From assembly GCF_018598185.1 (NCBI RefSeq), contig NZ_JAHESC010000033.1, positions 1 to 64,000 on the forward strand: a stretch of 64,000 nt of DNA. The letters run 5' to 3'. This document shows, piece by piece, positions 60,000-64,000 of this stretch; position 1 is the stretch's first letter; each line of letters begins with the position of its first letter. Source of the DNA: Dawidia soli. GTDB taxonomy: Bacteria > Bacteroidota > Bacteroidia > Cytophagales > Cyclobacteriaceae. The notes beneath the pieces were generated by a model. It saw nothing but the letters and a program-made list of their open reading frames with translations, did no database searches and had not been told where the DNA came from. A program made the position numbers and the translations under genes.

Positions 60000-62234
60000 T
60001 CAGCGCAGGATGTGAATGGCACCCTTCGTTTCAGGAACGCACTCACCGGTGGCGCGGTAAAAATAGACTCCTTCCGATAGGCCGGACCCCGTCCAGGTGT
60101 TCTTGTAGTCGTCGGTAACATACACTCGTTGTCCCCAGCGGTTAAAGATGGCGAGCGAAACGGCGCCGGCGTGGGGATCGACCGGGAGGTTAAATGTTTC
60201 ATTCTTCTCGTCGCCGTTTGGTGTAATAACATTAGGAGGCGACAGTATGGGGTAGATTTTTTGGGTGATTGTTACTGAGTCGCGCGTGCTGCCACACGCG
60301 TTGCTCACCTGTACCCAATAGGTGCCGTACACTTTTGCTTCCAATTGTGGCGTGGTTGAACCATCCTGCCATTCAAATGTCAGGCCTGTAGGGTCGGCTA
60401 CTGGTGTGAGCATTGCTGCCACCTTGCAGGCGATTTGATCTTCTCCCAGGGATACCACAGGAGCCGCGTTTACAAGTGACAGGCGTACCGTGTCGGTTAC
60501 CGATCTGCAGACGCTACTGACGCGTACCCAGTACGTGCCAGAGGTAGTTGCCACGAAGCTTGGCGCCATCGATCCGTCCTGCCAGAGGAAGGTGAAGTCG
60601 ATCGGGTTAGCCAGAGGCGTCAACAAAGTGGAAACGTCACACAGCGTTCGGTCTACACCAAGGTCGGCCTCGGGCGCGGGTGGAAACACCAGGTCTACCG
60701 TATCGCGATCAGCGCCGCAGGCGTTGCTGACCGCTACCCAATACGAGCCGGTGACGCGCGCTTCAAGTTGCGGGCTGGTCGATCCATTTCTCCATAAGAA
60801 ATTCACGCCGGTGGCATCGGCCATGGGGCGTAGCAGGACAGATTCGTCACACGACGTCCGGTCGGGTCCCAGCGATGCTTGTGGTTTAGACGCGACTGAT
60901 ACCTGAATGGTGTCGCGTGAAGTGCCGCAGGCGTCCGTTACAGCCACCCAGTATTTACCTGCCGTTGACACGACAATGCTTGGGCTTGTTTGCCCGGTGC
61001 TCCAGCGGAAGGTAGCCGCCGGATCGGGTGCGGTGGGGCGCAGGGTGATCGCAGCCCCGCTGCACGTGAATTGATCGGGCCCCAGCGACGGGTCGCTTCC
61101 CGAGACGCCGGTGCGGATTAGTTCAAGGCGAGCCGTGGCTGTTAATGGCCCGCCGGAGGCTAGCGAGGTCCAATTGCCGACACTGTTATCCGGGCGTCGC
61201 GAGAGCGCACAAGGAGCCGCGCCTTCGTACGAGTAGGTGGCAGTATAGCGATAGCCGGCGTCCGCCGCGACGAACACGCCAAAATATCCCCGGGCAGCTG
61301 CGGTTAGATCGAGGCCGTTGGAGCGACTGGGATGTTCATTGACATAGTATATATGTACGCCCTGGGGATTGCCCTCGAGATTGCTTGTTTTTAACGCGTC
61401 GTCGCCCTGAATAAGCTGAAGTGAGCTACCGCTCCAGGTCCCTGCATACTGATACGTGCTGATATCTCCTATGGGTGCGCCGGAGTAGCTCCGGGTGGAG
61501 CCATGCATGATGCCGGCGGCGTGTTTAACGGGAGATTGATCATGGATGGCCGTGCCGGATGTCTCATTAAACGACCAATTGCCTACCAGGCCTGGCTCAT
61601 TGCCTTTTAGTTTCTGGCACATCGTGGTGCGAATCTCATCGGCTGTTCGCCCGCGGTTCCACACACGCACTTCGTCCATCTTGCCTTTGAAAAAGTATGC
61701 ATTCCCATTCGGCGTCCACTGCCCGACCTTGGCCACATCACCCGGCGAATTGGAACTCATCGGCAAGTTTGTAGATCCGTCGTAGTGGCCCCCTACATCG
61801 ACACCGTTGACAAACAACTGCATATCGAGCGGACCGTTCACCACAATGGCCACGTGCGTCCATTTGTCAGCAATGGATGCAATAGTCTGCGATTTGGCCC
61901 GACGGTACTGTCCACTGTTTTCTCCCCGGCCGTCGCCATAGCCGCCCGTAATACGCGTAGCCGTAACGCCAAAATCGACGCCGTTATAGAGAGGTAAGTT
62001 GTCCTGACTGCTAAAAACTGGTAGCACGTAGGCAGGTGTGCCATCGACATACACCCACGCTTCCACAGTAAGCGGCAGCGCCAGATTATCCAGGATGTTT
62101 CCTAAATCGATGTAGTCGTCGACGCCATCGAATTCTATGCATCGGCCGGAGCTTTTAAAATCTGACTGCGCATAACCAAAACAATAACAACCGGCCGTTA
62201 AAAACAGCAGAAAAACCAATCTCAGCATAGACAT
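60000..62234 (-). CDS. Type IX-secreted LamG/Ig-repeat protein with gliding-motility C-terminal domain
   Basis: 744 residues: signal peptide (LVFLLFLTAGCYCFGYAQ), a LamG/concanavalin-like domain (about 28-225, CIEFDGVDDYIDLGNILDNL...VEAWVYVDG), then four tandem Ig-like repeats of about 70 residues. Each repeat shows a SLGPD-type start, a FxWxxGS centre and YWVAVSNACGxxRDT. It ends with a CHU_C-type domain (NVITPNGDEKNETFNL...FNRWGQRVYVTDDY...GVYFYRA) that targets type IX secretion and surface anchoring in Bacteroidota. It is probably an adhesin or surface glycan-binding protein. Confidence 0.92.
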   Translation of the reverse strand: MSMLRLVFLLFLTAGCYCFGYAQSDFKSSGRCIEFDGVDDYIDLGNILDNLALPLTVEAWVYVDGTPAYVLPVFSSQDNLPLYNGVDFGVTATRITGGYGDGRGENSGQYRRAKSQTIASIADKWTHVAIVVNGPLDMQLFVNGVDVGGHYDGSTNLPMSSNSPGDVAKVGQWTPNGNAYFFKGKMDEVRVWNRGRTADEIRTTMCQKLKGNEPGLVGNWSFNETSGTAIHDQSPVKHAAGIMHGSTRSYSGAPIGDISTYQYAGTWSGSSLQLIQGDDALKTSNLEGNPQGVHIYYVNEHPSRSNGLDLTAAARGYFGVFVAADAGYRYTATYSYEGAAPCALSRRPDNSVGNWTSLASGGPLTATARLELIRTGVSGSDPSLGPDQFTCSGAAITLRPTAPDPAATFRWSTGQTSPSIVVSTAGKYWVAVTDACGTSRDTIQVSVASKPQASLGPDRTSCDESVLLRPMADATGVNFLWRNGSTSPQLEARVTGSYWVAVSNACGADRDTVDLVFPPAPEADLGVDRTLCDVSTLLTPLANPIDFTFLWQDGSMAPSFVATTSGTYWVRVSSVCRSVTDTVRLSLVNAAPVVSLGEDQIACKVAAMLTPVADPTGLTFEWQDGSTTPQLEAKVYGTYWVQVSNACGSTRDSVTITQKIYPILSPPNVITPNGDEKNETFNLPVDPHAGAVSLAIFNRWGQRVYVTDDYKNTWTGSGLSEGVYFYRATGECVPETKGAIHILR

Positions 62235-62365
62235 TTAGACGGGTTACGTCCAGGCAACAAAGATACGTCGGTTTTTGGACGCGGGGGTAGTCCATGTAAT
62301 AGAATCCGCTGGTTTACCCGGGCCGAAATCGGGCAGTCCACGCGCAATGCATCAACGCTGCTGCA

Positions 62366-64000
62366 TCAGCGTGCGGCTTTAAACTCCGATCCTTCTTTCC
62401 ACGCCGGCCAGGCATCTTCTGCCGCCAGGCGTTTTCCTACCTGGAAGAGCAGTTTGATGTCTTCCAGTGCGCCGGCGGTATTCAGGCGGGCGCTATCGTA
62501 CTCGTCGGTCGGTTGGTGATAGTATAGCCTGGTGTACTCGCTTTTTAAGCGTGCGCCATATTCCTTTCCCTTTTCGGCGTGATCGTTGCCCGTGCCGGTG
62601 TAAAGCGCGGGAATACCGATCTTGGCAAAGTTAAAATGGTCGGAACGAAAGTAATAACCTTTTTCGGGTTCGCTGTCAGGCACGACATAGCGGCCCTGCT
62701 GGCTGGCCGCGTCGGCCAGATAATCTTCCAGCTCCGACTGGCCCTTGCCGATGACGACCACGTCTTTCATTTTGCCGTACGGATTGATACCGTCCATGTT
62801 GAGGTTTGCGACGGTGCTGGCCGCCGGATATACCGGATGCTCCGCATAGTAGGCTGAGCCCCACAAGCCTTGCTCTTCGGCCGTAACGGCCAGGAATACT
62901 ACCGTCCGCCGGGGCTTTTGCTGCAGGCTCTTAAAGGCCTTTGCGATTTCCAGCAGAGCTGCCGTGCCGCTGGCGTTATCGTGCGCACCGTTGTAGATGC
63001 TGTCGCCGACGGCGTTGGGCTTGCCGATGCCCAGGTGGTCCCAATGGGCGGTATACAGTATATACTCATCGGGTTTTTCGCTGCCCGTGAGTTTGGCAAT
63101 GACATTGTACGACTTGTCGAAGCGTGTTTTTACATGCAAGGTTGTAGAGGCCTTTACGTTCATGTCCACGGCGGTAAAGCCGGGCTTACGTGCGCGTGTC
63201 TGCTGCTCATTGAGATTCAGGCCGGCGAGCTGAAAAAGTTTTTCCGCCGCGGGAAAGGAGACCCAACCCACACCTTCGCAGACGTACAGCTGGTGGCCCC
63301 GTTGGTCGAGGTAAAGATGCGGCGAGTTCCAGTTGTTTTGCACCACGCCGAACGGATAGGCTGCTGGTACCGTGTTGTGTACGATCAGGCAGCCCCGGGC
63401 GCCCTGGCGTGCGGCCTCTTCGTATTTATAGGTCCAGCGCCCGTAATACGTCATGGTGTTGCCTTTGAAGAAGGTCGTGTCGTTGCCGCCAAAGCCCGGG
63501 TCGTTCACCAGCACGACAACGATCTTGCCCTTTACATCCAGGCCCTGATAGTCGTTCCAATGATATTCCGGTGCCACGATGCCAAAGCCGGCGAACACCA
63601 GCCCGGCATCACGCCAGGAAATGAGCGAGTCGGTGCGCTGCGTCCAGAGTACATATTCCTTCAAACCCGACAATGTTGTTTTGCCGGTTGGCCCGGTAAG
63701 GTGCATGACGGAATCGGCCTTGGTGGTGATTTCCACCATCGGTACTTCCTGCAGGAAGCTGGTATCATTACCGGCCTCCAATCCCAATTGCTTAAACTCG
63801 TCGACCAGGTATGCCAGGGTTTTCTTTTCGCCCGCGGTGAAGGGACGGCGACCCTGAAAGTCGTCGGAGGCGAGGGTCTTCACATGTTGTGCGTAGCCTG
63901 CTTCGGTAAAGCTGGCAAGGCCGTCTTGCGGATCGGCGTGTTTCGGCTTACAGGAGGCCAGAAGGAGCAGTAGGGCCAGGGGCCAAACGGTACTTTTTGA
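62366..64000 (-). CDS. M28-family zinc aminopeptidase lipoprotein (5' truncated)
   Basis: A secreted lipoprotein peptidase; the frame runs out of the window on the right, so the start codon lies beyond 64000. A lipobox (WPLALLLLLASC) is visible near the edge. The M28 active-site residues are present: TAHWDHLG, YNGAHDNASGTAALLE, VTAEEQGLWGSAYY and NLNMDGINPYG, with the last zinc ligand in FRSDHFNFAKIGIPAL. A PA-type insert domain lies in the middle (about 90-230). It would release N-terminal amino acids from peptides in the periplasm or outside. The internal GTG at 63883 is not the start, because the frame continues upstream. Confidence 0.93.
   Translation of the reverse strand, partial: SKSTVWPLALLLLLASCKPKHADPQDGLASFTEAGYAQHVKTLASDDFQGRRPFTAGEKKTLAYLVDEFKQLGLEAGNDTSFLQEVPMVEITTKADSVMHLTGPTGKTTLSGLKEYVLWTQRTDSLISWRDAGLVFAGFGIVAPEYHWNDYQGLDVKGKIVVVLVNDPGFGGNDTTFFKGNTMTYYGRWTYKYEEAARQGARGCLIVHNTVPAAYPFGVVQNNWNSPHLYLDQRGHQLYVCEGVGWVSFPAAEKLFQLAGLNLNEQQTRARKPGFTAVDMNVKASTTLHVKTRFDKSYNVIAKLTGSEKPDEYILYTAHWDHLGIGKPNAVGDSIYNGAHDNASGTAALLEIAKAFKSLQQKPRRTVVFLAVTAEEQGLWGSAYYAEHPVYPAASTVANLNMDGINPYGKMKDVVVIGKGQSELEDYLADAASQQGRYVVPDSEPEKGYYFRSDHFNFAKIGIPALYTGTGNDHAEKGKEYGARLKSEYTRLYYHQPTDEYDSARLNTAGALEDIKLLFQVGKRLAAEDAWPAWKEGSEFKAAR

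Noticed and set aside
62870-63973. 367-residue plus-strand frame
   Set aside because: Antisense to the M28 peptidase, whose zinc motifs are clear.

Overview
The window looks like chromosomal DNA of a free-living member of the Bacteroidota, probably a Cytophagales genus close to Chryseolinea or Ohtaekwangia; the genus is inference. It carries two SusC/SusD pairs, a SusD-type ECF sigma factor with a FecR anti-sigma factor, a protein with a gliding-motility / type IX secretion C-terminal domain, many LxxC lipoproteins, starts without Shine-Dalgarno sequences, and at least two good Bacteroidota promoters (TTG-N19-TAnnTTTG, upstream of rpsA and tRNA-Cys). I see no insertion sequence, prophage, integrase or CRISPR array.

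Layout. 1-13 kb is mostly housekeeping: a truncated GntR/UTRA regulator, a PepSY membrane protein, an aconitase with a long lysine/alanine tail, a MarR regulator, a folE/queD pair, an iron-sulfur APS/PAPS reductase, an epimerase, a Na+/H+ antiporter and msrB. 13-20 kb holds a tandem ABC ATPase, an ArsR regulator with an old-yellow-enzyme reductase and shared AT-rich palindromes, then many small-domain proteins (SRPBCC, GyrI-like, VOC, NTF2-like, YkgJ, thioredoxin-like). 20-29 kb has a 42-residue membrane protein, a TPR protein, a PorT-like barrel, a DNA-repair exonuclease/ligase pair and an ABC-ATPase/TolC pair. 29-32 kb has rpsA with a structured leader and tRNA-Cys. 32-38 kb is an AraC-controlled EmrAB-TolC-type efflux operon led by a cyclase-like protein.

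39-50 kb is a glycan-uptake locus: a membrane-spanning kelch/winged-helix regulator faces SusC, SusD, a DUF3823 lipoprotein and a GH99/GH71-like hydrolase with a beta/gamma-crystallin domain. Three TTAATA boxes at 12-bp spacing lie in the divergent promoter region. 52-60 kb is a second SusC/SusD locus with a different control logic (ECF sigma, FecR, and a SusC with an STN domain). 60-64 kb has a type IX-secreted LamG protein and a truncated M28 peptidase.

The most notable region is 50,186-52,298. A Ro60/Rsr (TROVE plus vWA) gene is followed on the same strand by four tightly packed Y-RNA-like elements. Each has a lower stem, an internal-loop motif TGYCGTA, an upper stem, and an identical TTACTTCG motif. 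Two contain tRNA-like modules in circularly permuted order (T arm, acceptor strand, loop, acceptor strand, D arm). The last also has a complete anticodon-like arm with a GUU loop. The array ends at a hairpin terminator. This is best read as a Ro60 ribonucleoprotein locus with several different Y RNAs, perhaps giving one Ro60 several RNA tethers.
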